This document shows, one piece after another, positions 1 through 10,565 of a stretch of DNA of 32,500 nt. This stretch comes from Neocallimastix lanati (nom. inval.). Taxonomy: Eukaryota; Neocallimastigomycota; Neocallimastigomycetes; Neocallimastigales; Neocallimastigaceae. How positions within the stretch are numbered: the stretch's first letter is position 1; each line of letters begins with the position of its first letter. The DNA lies in the NCBI GenBank assembly GCA_016946835.1, contig JACVTC010000027.1, positions 1,037,501 through 1,070,000 on the forward strand, read 5' to 3'. The position numbers were made by a program, and so were the translations under genes. Below the pieces are notes generated by a model. That model had not been told where the DNA came from and ran no database searches. It saw only the letters and a list, made by a program, of their open reading frames with translations.

Positions 1-136
1 TAAAGCATAAATATTTAATCAAATTAAAAAAAAAAAAAAAAAATAAAAAATAAAAAATAAAAAATAAAAATTAAAATCAATCTTTTTTTTTTTCTTTTTT
101 GATATACTGAGAAAATTATGATATTCTGCTTCTCTG

Positions 137-172
<36 letters not shown>

Positions 173-184
173 TCTTCGATAATC

Positions 185-227
<43 letters not shown>

Positions 228-329
228 TTTAATTTATTCCCTTATTCCACATATATATATATATATATATATACAATATATCATGTATTTTTCCACTACA
301 TGGTATTTTTAAAATTCTTCACATCATTT

Positions 330-368
<39 letters not shown>

Positions 369-397
369 TTTTTTTTTTTTTTTCATTTCAATATCAT

Positions 398-500
<103 letters not shown>

Positions 501-657
501 AAATATACATTAAATACTTCTTCCTCTTCTTAAATTATTTCTACAACAATCTTTCTTCCATTAATGTTATTTTTTTTTTTTTCCATTTTATATAATATAT
601 TTTAATCCACTCTTTTTTTTTTTTTTTTTTTTATATTATTAATATTATTATTTTTTC

Positions 658-745
658 AACTTTTCTATATTTTAATCCACTTTATTCTTATTGTTTTTTT
701 TTTTTTTTTAACTTTTCTATATTTTAATCCACTTTTATTCTTCTT
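658..745 (+). repeat. 52-bp direct duplication containing TTTTAATCCAC
   Basis: The segment starting AACTTTTCTATATTTTAATC at 658 recurs at 710, an offset of 52 bases. It continues through CCACTTT and ATTCTT in both copies. A third, shorter TTTTAATCCAC match lies at 600-610. The two copies differ mainly in the length of the intervening T-run. No coding role is visible. Confidence 0.8.
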
Positions 746-924
746 CTTATTATTATTCCACTATTTTTTTTTTTTTTTTTTAATTATTTATATAATATAA
801 CAAAAAAAAAAAAAAAAAAAAATAAAAAAAATAAAGTAAAAAATTTATTTTATTTTATTTTATTTTATTTTTAGTTTTTTTTTTTTTGTTTTTTTGTTTT
901 TAATTTTTTTCCATATTCTATATA

Positions 925-985
925 ATTCCACATTCCACATTCCACATTCCATATTCCATTATTCCATATTCCAAATTCCACATTT
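925..985 (+). repeat. ATTCCAC 7-bp minisatellite
   Basis: Four near-perfect 7-bp units (ATTCCAC) start at 925, 932, 939 and 946. They are followed by degenerate TTCCA copies to about 985. This is one of the few tandem repeats in the window that carries paired C residues in each unit. The 7-bp period matches that of the TTATTTA-type arrays further right, though the sequence differs. Confidence 0.85.
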
Positions 986-1064
986 TATATTCCCATATCT
1001 CTCTTCTTTCATTTCCAATATATAATTAATCATATTAATCATAATAATAATAATTCTTCTTATA

Positions 1065-1100
<36 letters not shown>

Positions 1101-1160
1101 TTGTTTTCTTTTTTTGTAATATAAAAAAATTTTTTTTTTTTTCTTTTTTATTATACAAAA

Positions 1161-1195
1161 TTATAAAAGAAAATTTTTTATTATTATCTTACAAT

Positions 1196-1226
<31 letters not shown>

Positions 1227-2460
1227 GTTATTGATAATATTGATATATTGATATTGATGTTTATCGAATTGGGTTATAAGATTGATTTTTTTTTTTAAAA
1301 TGATTAATAAAAATATAAATTTTAAAGTTAAAAAAAAAAAAAAAAAAAAAAAAAATGAACCCATTTTTTTTTTTATCTTTATCGAATTACAAATTGAAAA
1401 TTATTCATTAAAAATTTTTATATTGTTTTTTTTTTTTTTTTTTTTTTTTTTCCTAATGATGTTTCATTTTTTTTTTTTTTTTTATTTATTTATTTATTTA
1501 TTTAAACAGCCTCAATGAATAATAAAAAAAAATTATAACAAATAAAGAAATAAAAATAAATAAACTATTTGAAAGAAAAAATAATAATTAAAAAAAAGTA
1601 AAAATATTTAAAAATAAATGGTTTTATTGTTATTATTATTCTTTTTTTTTTTTTTTTTTTGTTATTGTTGTTACTGCTTGTTTGTTTGTTTGTTTGAATT
1701 ACATTTAAGAAAATAAATTAAATTAAAAAAAGATTGATTGATTGATTGATTATTGTACTTTATATATTATAAAACCCTTTTTTGATTAAGAACTGATGTT
1801 TTACTCTAAAAATAAAGATAAAATTAATATTTAATATTTAAAATTCCAAAAAAAAAATTTTAAAAAAAAAAAAAAAAAAATAATAATAAAAACCATTTAT
1901 TGTTCTACTTTTTTTTTTTTCTTTTCTAATTATTTTTTTTATTTCATTATTTATTTAATTCATTATTATTATTAATTAAAATTAAATTTAATTAATAAAA
2001 AAAAAAAAAACTTGGCTGTTTTTTTTTTTTTTTTTTTTTTTATTTTTATTTTTATTTGTGTAAAAAAAATAAAAAAAAACATTGACAAGAAAAACGTTAT
2101 TTTCAATGTTTTTTTTTTTTTTTTTGTTAATTTGATTTTTTATTATTATTTTTTTTTTTTTTTTTTTTGATTTGCTTTTGGATAGTCTTTTTTTTTTTTC
2201 TTTCTTGTTTTTTTTTTTTTTTTTTTTTTTTGTTTTGTTTTTGTTTAATTATTTTTATTTTTTATTTTTTTTTATTTTTATTTTTGTTGTATTCAGTTTA
2301 GTTTTGTTTTGTTTTTTGTCTCTTTTTTTTTTTTTTTTTTTTTTTAAATATTATTGTTTCCCTTAAATTTTTTTTTTTTGTACTTTTTTATTTTTCGTTT
2401 TTCGCTGTTTCAATACATCCAAAATTATACTAAATAATGTATAAAAAAAAATTCATTCAA
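1161..2460. other. Intergenic, homopolymer-rich, no gene seen
   Basis: Poly(T) and poly(A) blocks of roughly 10-27 bases alternate with short A/T spacers. Small tetranucleotide runs occur: ATTT at 1481-1503, TTTG at about 1679-1695 and GATT at about 1732-1750. Frames on both strands translate to Phe/Lys/Ile/Asn runs with no domain, so none is called as a gene. Confidence 0.85.
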
Positions 2461-2686
2461 TTGTCTCTTAGAAAAAAAACCTTTATAGGAAAAATATATA
2501 TATATATATAAAGATTTTTTTTTTCTTCTTTTTTCTTCTTCATCTTCTTCCTTAGTTTATATATTTATAGGTAAATATATATATATATTTTTATCATTTT
2601 CCTTTTTTTCTTTTTTTTTTCCTTTTTTTTTTTTTTTTTTTCTTTATTTAATAATTTAATTATTATTATTATATTGTTGTTTAAAA

Positions 2687-2732
<46 letters not shown>

Positions 2733-3178
2733 TTCCTTTCTCTTATTATAATTCTTTCATTCTTACTTTTCCATTTTTCCACTTTTTCCAATTTTTTCTA
2801 CTCTTTTTTTTCCTGTCTATTTTTTTTCTTCCATTTTTTCCACTAATAATAATAATTATTTTTATTCCTCTTGGTTATAATGACAATTATAAAAATACTA
2901 ATAATAAAATAGAATAGATATCTGTATTAAAAAAATTTAAAAATAATACAGTAAAAATAAAGAAGAAAAGATTAAATTTACAAAAAAAAAAATTTTTTTT
3001 TCTTTGTTATGTTTTTTGTATGCTACTTTTAAACTTGTTCATTAAATATATATATATATATATACAATATAAAAGAAATTAATAATGATAAATGAGAAAA
3101 AAAAAAAAAACTTTTAATTATATATATAAAAAAAATACTTTATATGTTCTATAATTTCTTAAATTTTATATACAAATA

Positions 3179-3214
<36 letters not shown>

Positions 3215-3282
3215 CTTTATCTTTTATTATCATCATTATTATTATTAAATATGTTTCTTTTTTTTTTTAAACAATTACTTTT

Positions 3283-3326
<44 letters not shown>

Positions 3327-4740
3327 AAACTAAAATTTAATTACTATTCTTTTTTTATTTTTCTATTTTCTTTTTTTTTAAAAAAAAAATATTTTATTTA
3401 TTAAACTTCATCTAACTCTTTAATTTTAACTATATTACTATATTAACAATTTAAGAAAAAAAATTATAAAAAATACTTTAATTAAAAATTAAAACTATAG
3501 AAAATATAAAAAAAAAAAAAAAAATAATAATAACATTAAAAAAAAAAGAAAAGAAAAAAAAAAAAAAGCTATATATTATATATATATAATTAGAAAAAAT
3601 TAATTGTATTAAAAAAAATAATTCTCTAATAATAATATATATAAAAAAAAATAAAGCTTAAAATAAAAAAAAAAAAAAAAGATATTTATGTATGAAGTGG
3701 TGTGTGTGTGTTTGTTTCTGAATTTAATGCGCAGGCTATAAAAAAAAAACTTTGTTTATTAATATTATTATTGGAATTATTTTATTTTATTGTATTATAA
3801 GTTTTTTTTCTCTCAAAGAAAATGCTTTTATAATATATATATATGTATAATAAGTATACCTTTAATTTTTTATTAGATAAGTAATATTATTATTATGATT
3901 GTATTAAATATATTAAAATATTAAATAAAAAATAAAACTTTTTTTATATTTACTTTTTTATAAAAAAAAAATTTTTTGATTCCTTTTGGTTCTTATTTTC
4001 CCCCAAAATTTCCAGAATTTTGACGTTATTTCTTTTTTTTTTTCCACTTTTTATTATGAACTTTTTTCCTTATCTTTATAATATTTACCAGATAGTATTT
4101 TCTTTTTTATTGTTGTTATTTTTGTGGTTTAAAATTGAATGAAATTTTTTTTCTCTTTTTCATATTTCCTATGATATAATATATACATGTGTATTAAAAG
4201 AAAAAGTAAATGAGTAGTAATTATTTTCTTTTTTTTTTTTTTTTTTTTTTTTTTTGAAAAGTATTTAAAAAAATGGTGTATTTTCTAATACTTTCTTTTT
4301 TTTTCATTCCTTAAAAAAAAAAAAAAAGTTCGCTAATTACTATATACATCATGATAATATTGTTGTTTTTTAATAAATTTCCTTATTACATTATATAGTT
4401 ATTTATTGATTTGAGTTTATAAATAAAAAAAGTATCAAACTCTTTTTATTTTCCATTTCATCATTTCTTTTTTTTTTTTTTTTTTTCTTTTTTTGTTTTT
4501 ATTTTTAATTTGAATTAAAAAATAAAAAATATAAAAAAAAAAAAAAAACTTTTCTATTTTATAATATATACATAACTAAAATGATATATATATGTTGTAA
4601 ATAAAAAAGGAAAAGAATATTTTACAATTGATTATAAATAAATAAATAAATAAAAGTTAAAATTGATGACTTTAATATTATTATATTTATTGGTAGAAGT
4701 TGTTGTTTTCATTTCGTTCTGTTTGGTTTTATATTGTATT
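2461..4740. other. Intergenic region downstream of the gene
   Basis: No coding frame is supported. It contains TA runs (2494-2510, 3046-3064), an ATT run near 2690-2731 and T-runs of about 30 at 3181-3210 and 3287-3319. Two slightly G/C-richer patches stand out: 3685-3735 (GTGTGTGTG and a single GCGCAGGC) and 3975-4035 (a C-run and TGACG). Neither forms a tRNA or an extended open frame. It lies 3' of the minus-strand gene. Confidence 0.8.
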
Positions 4741-4743
4741 ACT

Positions 4744-4773
4744 TTATTTATTTATTTATTTATTTATTTTATT
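4744..4773 (-). promoter_or_regulatory. Probable poly(A) signal cluster for the minus-strand gene
   Basis: On the minus strand this reads as tandem AATAAA hexamers, from a TTTATT/ATTT run on the plus strand, about 45-70 nt past the TAA stop at 4815-4817. The position is right for a eukaryotic polyadenylation signal. However, AATAAA is expected often by chance in DNA this A/T-rich, so the assignment rests on location only. Confidence 0.45.
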
Positions 4774-4814
4774 TTATGAAGGATGACTTCTTTTTTTTTA
4801 TCAGTAAAATAATA

Positions 4815-6254
4815 TTAATAGCAAGGTAAAAGTTGTTGTAATGAAGAAGGAGAAGAATAAGATCTAGATCTTTTCTTAATTCCCTTATTATTGACACCTT
4901 TGCTATTAGTATTATTATGAAGGTTACTTAAAAGATGATTAATGGTAGAAGTAGTAGTTGTCAAAGATTTCTTGCCTGTCATTGAACTCTTGGTTGATTT
5001 TTTAGTAGATAAAAGACTTGTATTGTTCATGGTCTTAACTAAATCATTTGTATTAATTGAAGGAACATAATCAACACTAAATGGTTTTGATTTACCTATA
5101 GGAGAAGAAATAGAAATAGGCGTTTTCAATAATTCCTTAACTTGATCTTTTGAAGTGGTTGTTAAATTCATTCTCAAAGGAGTTTGATTAACTATTGTTA
5201 ACGGTGTACAAGAAAGAATTGTATCATCCAAGGATGAAAAAGGATTTTCTTCACTGTTATCTAAAAGACTAAGAGAGGAAGGTTTAAATTTTTCAGTAAT
5301 ATCATGATTAATAACCTGAAATACACTACGATTTGGAATAGGAATTGAAATTGGCATATCTCTTGGGGTAAAAGTTGCCTTAATTGTAACTGAAGAAGTA
5401 GTATGTTTTAAATCATTAAGGAAATGATGATCATTCTTAATACCATTAGTAGCAGCATTAGTAGTAGTAGTAGAAGTAGTAGTAGTAGTAGAAATACGAG
5501 GAGGTAAAGGCTCATCAAATGGATCGGATTCTGAATTAGAATTTGAAACTTCTGATTCTTCTGTTTCACTAAACGTTTCAGAATCACGTTGTTGTTGACG
5601 ACGGAAAAGACCCTTCTCTAATTTAGCTAAAGCTAATCTTCTTGTTGTCGATCTTTCATTATCATTTTTATCATTATAATCTTCTTTTGTATTATTTCTT
5701 AAACTTAAAGTAGCAAATAAATTTCTACGACAACGTCCTCTAATATCTTCCTCATCTTCATCTTCCTCATAACGACTATAATGATAATGATCTTCCGGAG
5801 TGTAACGAATGGAAAAGTTACTTCCATTATTATAATAATCATTATAATCATAATGATAATAGTCATCATATTCAGAGGCAGTGTAGCTACGATAACCTCT
5901 TTCCTGTTGATAATATCCTTTATTTTGATCATAGTCATAACCATATCCATAGCCATAGCCATCATTGTCATTATCATCATCCTCTTCTTCATCATCTTCA
6001 TCATAATAATCTTCAAAGTATTGACCATCATCATCATCATCATCATAATAGTATTCATCTTCATCATAATAATTATCATGAACCCAGTAGTCATCATCTT
6101 CATAATAGCTTTCACTACCAGTAGTAAAGCTAGTTTCACTAAAAGCGACCTCTCTTGGAGCTTCTGCTTTAAAGAAAAATTTGACTTCAAATTTCTCAGC
6201 AAAAGTTAAAGAACGTCTCTTTTCGTTTGGAGTAGTTTCTTCGTCTGATAACAT
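4815..6254 (-). CDS. Acidic, Tyr-rich, probably disordered protein of unknown function
   Basis: I do not recognise the family. The single uninterrupted frame has 479 codons, an ATG with A at -3, an in-frame TAG three codons upstream (6261-6263) and a TAA stop. Residues 13-40 look the most constrained (RRSLTFAE, then EVKFFFKAEAPREV) and resemble a phosphatase-1 docking region. Residues 50-170 are Asp/Glu/Tyr-rich, with four Gly-Tyr pairs at 99-106. Residues 171-222 are basic and contain RRNLF at 176-180, a cyclin-docking-like RxLF motif. Residues 255-265 are nearly pure Thr. The tail is Ser/Thr-rich with S/T-P at T296, T350, T358 (TPLR), T378, S384 and S468; T8 and T152 are also followed by Pro. 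The C-terminus has a basic KKRSRS patch at 460-465. There is no signal peptide or membrane segment, so a cytosolic or nuclear location is likely. Base composition differs sharply from the flanks. Existence of the gene is near certain; its function is open. Confidence 0.88.
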   Translation of the reverse strand: MLSDEETTPNEKRRSLTFAEKFEVKFFFKAEAPREVAFSETSFTTGSESYYEDDDYWVHDNYYDEDEYYYDDDDDDGQYFEDYYDEDDEEEDDDNDNDGYGYGYGYDYDQNKGYYQQERGYRSYTASEYDDYYHYDYNDYYNNGSNFSIRYTPEDHYHYSRYEEDEDEEDIRGRCRRNLFATLSLRNNTKEDYNDKNDNERSTTRRLALAKLEKGLFRRQQQRDSETFSETEESEVSNSNSESDPFDEPLPPRISTTTTTSTTTTNAATNGIKNDHHFLNDLKHTTSSVTIKATFTPRDMPISIPIPNRSVFQVINHDITEKFKPSSLSLLDNSEENPFSSLDDTILSCTPLTIVNQTPLRMNLTTTSKDQVKELLKTPISISSPIGKSKPFSVDYVPSINTNDLVKTMNNTSLLSTKKSTKSSMTGKKSLTTTTSTINHLLSNLHNNTNSKGVNNKGIKKRSRSYSSPSSLQQLLPCY

Positions 6255-6264
6255 TGTTTGCTAA
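6255..6264 (-). promoter_or_regulatory. Start-codon context with in-frame upstream stop
   Basis: Immediately before the ATG the minus strand reads TTAGCAAACA. This places A at -3 and an in-frame TAG nine bases upstream, so the frame cannot extend further 5' in genomic DNA. ATTAG could also be a 3' splice site of a leader intron, since TAG is a usable acceptor; cDNA would decide. Confidence 0.6.
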
Positions 6265-6347
6265 TTTGATTGTTGTTTAAAATAAAAAATTTTTTTTTCT
6301 TGTTTGCTTATTTTTAAGTAAGTTATATGACTAAAAATAAATTTAAT

Positions 6348-6356
6348 ATTTATATA
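6348..6356 (-). promoter_or_regulatory. Candidate TATA element
   Basis: The minus strand reads TATATAAAT here, about 95 nt upstream of the ATG, matching TATAWAW. The surroundings (6300-6420) are slightly less homopolymeric than the DNA further upstream. Chance matches are frequent in such A/T-rich DNA, so support is positional only. Confidence 0.3.
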
Positions 6357-6399
6357 TAAAAGTAATTTTTTATTTATACGAAAGGATAAATTTTGCGTT

Positions 6400-6463
6400 T
6401 TAGAGTTGAAATATTTAATAAAAAAAAATATAATTATATGTATCTTTTTCAAGTAGTGTTTTC

Positions 6464-6498
<35 letters not shown>

Positions 6499-7590
6499 AA
6501 TTCTTTATTTCTTTATCGTTTTAATAAAAATAAAAATTTATATCGTTATTATATAAAAAAAAATTAAATTCGTTTGTTTTTTTAGTTGACTTTTTTTTAA
6601 AAAAAAAAATAATAATGGTGATTTTTTATATTTCTTTTTTTTTATTTATTAGGTTGTAAAAAAATAGTAATTTGTTTTTTTTTTTTTTTTTTACTTTGTT
6701 TTTAATGGATATTTAATTATTTTCTCTTCTACTATAAAAAAATTTTTTAATTAATAAAAAAAAACTATATTTCCTAAATAATTTTTTTTTCTCTTTTTTT
6801 TATTTTACTCAAGATAACTTTATTTTTTTTACAAATACAAAATAAGTTTTCCTTGGTTACTTTTAAAAAAAAAAAAAAAAAAGATTCAAAAAAAAATTTA
6901 TAAAAAAAATTAAAAAAAAAAAAATTAAACTTTTGTTACTAAAAAAATTATTCAAATTTTATCATAAATATAAATATTTTTTTTTTTTTGTTGAAAAAAA
7001 ATTAAAAGATTAATTTGGTACTGTTATGTTTGAAAAAAAAATGAAAGAATTAACAATTCTTCTTTTTTTCTTTAATAAATGTTTGCGTAGTGAAGATAAC
7101 TGTTTTTTTTAATATATTGTATTTTATTATCGTATACTTTATTTATATTAACATAATATAAATAAAATAATTGAAAAAAGTTATTTTTTTCTTTATTACT
7201 TTGTAAATAAAATTTTTGAATAACTATTAATATATATATATTTAAAATCAATTTAAATATTATATATATACCTTTAAAATATGTCTTATAAAAAAAATTA
7301 ATTGTTTTTTTTTTCTTTTATGTTTAAAACTTTTAAATTTATCTTTGCTAAATAAATTTTTACTTTTTAAACCATATAAAAAAAACAATTGAATGAAATA
7401 TTCTCTCTTTTTTTAAAAAATAAGTGCTATGATACTCTCTTCTTATGTTTTATATTTTTTTTAATTACATAATATTTAATTTTTAATTTATATTTATATA
7501 TTTCCTTTTATATATGTACCTAAAAAAAGAAGATATTAATATCAATTAAAAATATAAAAAATATATTTAATTAAAAAAAAAAAACATAAT
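6400..7590. other. Upstream intergenic region
   Basis: No gene is supported. It contains a (TTA)n run of about 10 units at 6466-6497, then alternating T- and A-runs of 8-18 bases. The region 5' of the gene may include its promoter, but no motif other than the TATA-like site stands out. The short frame at 6261-6452 on the minus strand is A/T-derived and ends at the TAG next to the gene start. Confidence 0.8.
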
Positions 7591-7650
7591 ATATTAAGTG
7601 AATATGAGTTTGTGTATGTTATATTAAGTGAATATGAGTTTGTGTATGTG
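7591..7650 (+). repeat. 30-bp tandem duplication
   Basis: Two head-to-tail copies of a 30-bp unit beginning ATATTAAGTGAATATGAGTT lie at 7591-7620 and 7621-7650. They differ only at the last base. A short GTATGTGT extension and a T-run follow. Near identity implies a recent event. Confidence 0.92.
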
Positions 7651-7932
7651 TATGTGTTTTTTTTTTTTTTTTTTTTTTTTTACTAAGTTGTATAAAAAAA
7701 AATCAATTTTTTTTATAAAAACTTTAAAGTTAGGCTTTTATTAGTTTTTATCTTTGTGTTTTTTTTTTTTTTTTTTTGTTAAAGTAATTAATATATTCTG
7801 GTAATAATACTTTTTTTTTCTCCTTATCTTTTTTTTTTTTTATCAAAAAAAAAAAAAAAAATTATATTTACTTTAATATTTTTTTTTTGCTTCAAGCTAA
7901 TATATAAAAGTAAAATAAATTGATAACTTTTT

Positions 7933-7973
<41 letters not shown>

Positions 7974-8485
7974 TACGCTTTTTTAAAAAAAAAAAAAAAA
8001 CCTTATTCTTTTTTTTTTTTTATATGTATTTATTTATCAAAATATATTTTTAATTAACTAAAATGTTTTTTGTTCTTCTTTTACTGTTTCCTTTTTAAAA
8101 AGAAAAAATTCAATTTTTCTCATTAGTTATTTAAAAAAAAAAAAAAAACAATCATACATTAAGAAAGAAATATTTTATAACAAAAATTTAAAAAAAAAAT
8201 ATATAATTTATTAACTATAATTTTTATTTTTGTTATAAAAAAGACATAATATTTTTATATAATAAAAAAAAAAAAAAAAAATTTAAAATATAAAAGGAAT
8301 AATTCTTCCTTTTATACTTTTCTATTAAAAACGTTTTTTTTTTTTTTTTTTATTTTATTTTTCTCAAAAAAAAATAATAAAAATAAAATTGAATTAATTT
8401 TTACTTTATTTTATCTTATTAATAACTAATTAAATCCAAGAAGAATAATTAAAATTATTTAGGCATTATTTATTTAGTTATTTTA
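7651..8485. other. Intergenic, long poly(A)/poly(T) runs
   Basis: No gene is supported. The longest homopolymer I noted in the window, 38 A residues at 7934-7971, is here. T-runs of 15 or more occur at about 7661-7680 and 7759-7777. Poly(dA:dT) of this length is expected to resist nucleosome wrapping. Confidence 0.85.
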
Positions 8486-8649
8486 ATTATTTTTATTATT
8501 TATTTATTATATAGATATTCATTCATTTATATATGCATAGTTTATTTTTATTATTTATTTATTATATAGATATTCATTCATTTATATATGCATAGTTTAT
8601 TTTTATTATTTATTTATTATATAGATATTCATTCATTTATATATGCATT
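8486..8649 (+). repeat. 55-bp minisatellite, three copies
   Basis: The landmark ATAGATATTC falls at 8511, 8566 and 8621, an exact 55-base spacing. Each unit ends in TATATATGCATA, which includes the palindrome TATGCATA; the third copy diverges after GCAT. An ATTC tetranucleotide run follows at about 8659-8676. The copies are nearly identical, so the array is young. Confidence 0.93.
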
Positions 8650-8679
8650 ATTATTTATTCATTCATTCATTCATTTAAA

Positions 8680-9137
8680 TTATATTCATATCAAATAGAT
8701 TAAAAATTGTAATTACATATATAAAATTGATTTTATTTTTTAAAATTAAAAACTATATTTTTAAATATATTATAATTTATGGATAATATATAGAATATAT
8801 ATTTAATTTGTAATTAGAATAAATAAAAAAAAAATAATTTATATTAAATAAATTCAATGAATAATATGAATATAATGAATAATATAATATAATAAAATAA
8901 AATAGATTGAATCTAAAGTTAGTCTATTTATTTTTAATATATTATTAATTAATTATTTAATACTATTTTGAAAATCTATTTTGGCAAAAATATCCTTTAT
9001 ACTGTAATTAAATACATATAAACAATATAAATTGGTATTGAAACGAATATATGACATGTCATATAAGAAATATTTAATAAAATTCATTAAATACATTTAT
9101 ATATTCTCAATTGAATGTCAACCATACCAAAAAAAGT

Positions 9138-9168
<31 letters not shown>

Positions 9169-10290
9169 AGTATTATGGAATATAATATAATACCATATAA
9201 ATAATAATAAAAAAAAAATAGAATCGATGGATTAAAAATCACCAATATAATTATTAATATATGTCAATCAATATAATTATTATAAAGTGGATTAAAATAA
9301 TTTAAATATTTATAATAATATATATAATAATATATTTTTCAATTTTAAATACAAATTTAAACCTTATTAAATACACTATAATTATTTATAGTTATTAAAC
9401 AATACTTTTAATAGATTATAATATATAGTTTAATAAATAAATTAAATATATTTATATGTTGCATTCATGATTTTTTTTATATAGAGTATATTTTTCTGTA
9501 CATAAATGAACATAAATGACTTTCATAATTAAAAAAAGTTTAATTGATAATAAATTTGAATATATTGCATATCTATATTAAATATACTATCTAATATATA
9601 AATATTAATATTATAAAAATATAAATAATAAACTTTATATAGAAATAATATAAAATTAATCATAATGAAAAATAAATATTTTTACAAATATTAATTATTT
9701 TTTTTACTAAATATGGAAAAGGGTAATTCATAATAATAATTAAATATATGAGTTGCCGTATATTCTTAGTTTTTTTGTTATAATAAAAAAATAAAAATAA
9801 ATGAAAAAGAAAAACTTTATTTTATATTAAATAGAATAATTCAATAGCCAATAAGAGATAAAAACCTTTTAATTCATAAAAATTTAGAAACAAGAATGAC
9901 AAAAAACATTTAATTTTATTATAAACTATTAATATTTAGCAATGCTTTAAAAGTTTTAATGCTTAAATGTTTAAATGCTTTAAAAATTTTAATGGTTTAA
10001 TTTTTCAATAAATTTTTTTTAAGTTGGATTAAAAAGAAATAAAGATACTTTACTAAAATAGATAATAAGAAATTTTATTCTTTTTTTTTCAATTTTATTT
10101 TATTTTTTACATGGTAAAATTTTTTATTTAATTTAATAAAAAAATTTTTACATTTAATTAGTTAAAAAAATATTTTTATATTGTTTATCTTCCGAATATT
10201 ACTTGTAATATATTTAATAATTGAAAATTACATATATTATATATATTAATATAATAAAATGTCATTATTTCTCTAATTCAACAAACTATT
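8680..10290. other. Mixed A/T intergenic tract with few long homopolymers
   Basis: No frame of useful length exists on either strand. Unlike the flanks, A and T are interspersed (ATAATAT, TTTAAAT) and runs rarely exceed ten. There is no tRNA, and no terminal repeats were seen. This may be older DNA, or DNA of different origin. Confidence 0.75.
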
Positions 10291-10495
10291 AAATATCCAA
10301 TTATATTTTATATCCAATTATATTTTAAATCCAATTATATTATATATTTAATTTTATTTTATATTTAATTTTATTTAATATCTAATTATATTTTATAGTT
10401 AATTATATTTTATAGTTAATTATATTTTATATCTAATTATATTTTATATCTAATTATATTTTATAGTTAATTATATTTTATATCTAATTTAATTA
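10291..10495 (+). repeat. 17-bp minisatellite, about 12 copies
   Basis: Units of the form CCAATTATATTTTATAT or TAATTATATTTTATAGT repeat at 17 bases. CCAA occurs at 10297, 10314 and 10331, and CTAA at 10382 stays in register (3 x 17). Two main variants, TATC and TAGT at the junction, alternate in the right half. Confidence 0.88.
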
Positions 10496-10499
10496 TATA

Positions 10500-10565
10500 T
10501 ATAAATTTTATTATATTATATTTATAAATTTTATTATATTATATTTATTAATTTTATTATATTCA
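10500..10565 (+). repeat. 23-bp minisatellite, about three copies
   Basis: AAATTTTATTATATTATATT recurs at 10503 and 10526, with a TAATTTT variant at 10549. The spacing is 23 bases. It abuts the 17-bp array directly. Confidence 0.8.

Noticed and set aside
5600-5650. Possible Whi5/Nrm1-type GTB motif at residues 205-217 (RRLALAKLEKG)
   Set aside because: The Arg-Leu and Ala/Lys order is similar, but the spacing between Ala and Lys is too short for the motif as I know it, so I do not assign that family.
5705-6209. Overlapping Met/Ile-rich frames on both strands inside the gene
   Set aside because: They are shadows of the Asp/Tyr codon tract of the 4815-6254 gene: shifted GAT/TAT gives ATG/ATT. 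The gene frame is longer, compositionally balanced and well bounded.
6261-6452. 63-residue minus-strand frame just upstream of the gene
   Set aside because: Lys/Ile/Phe-rich A/T read-through that ends at the TAG before the gene. It is more likely leader or promoter DNA.
8680-10290. Possible organelle-DNA insertion because of mixed A/T texture
   Set aside because: No organellar gene, rRNA or tRNA fragment could be recognised. Anaerobic gut fungi lack a mitochondrial genome, so the idea has no support.
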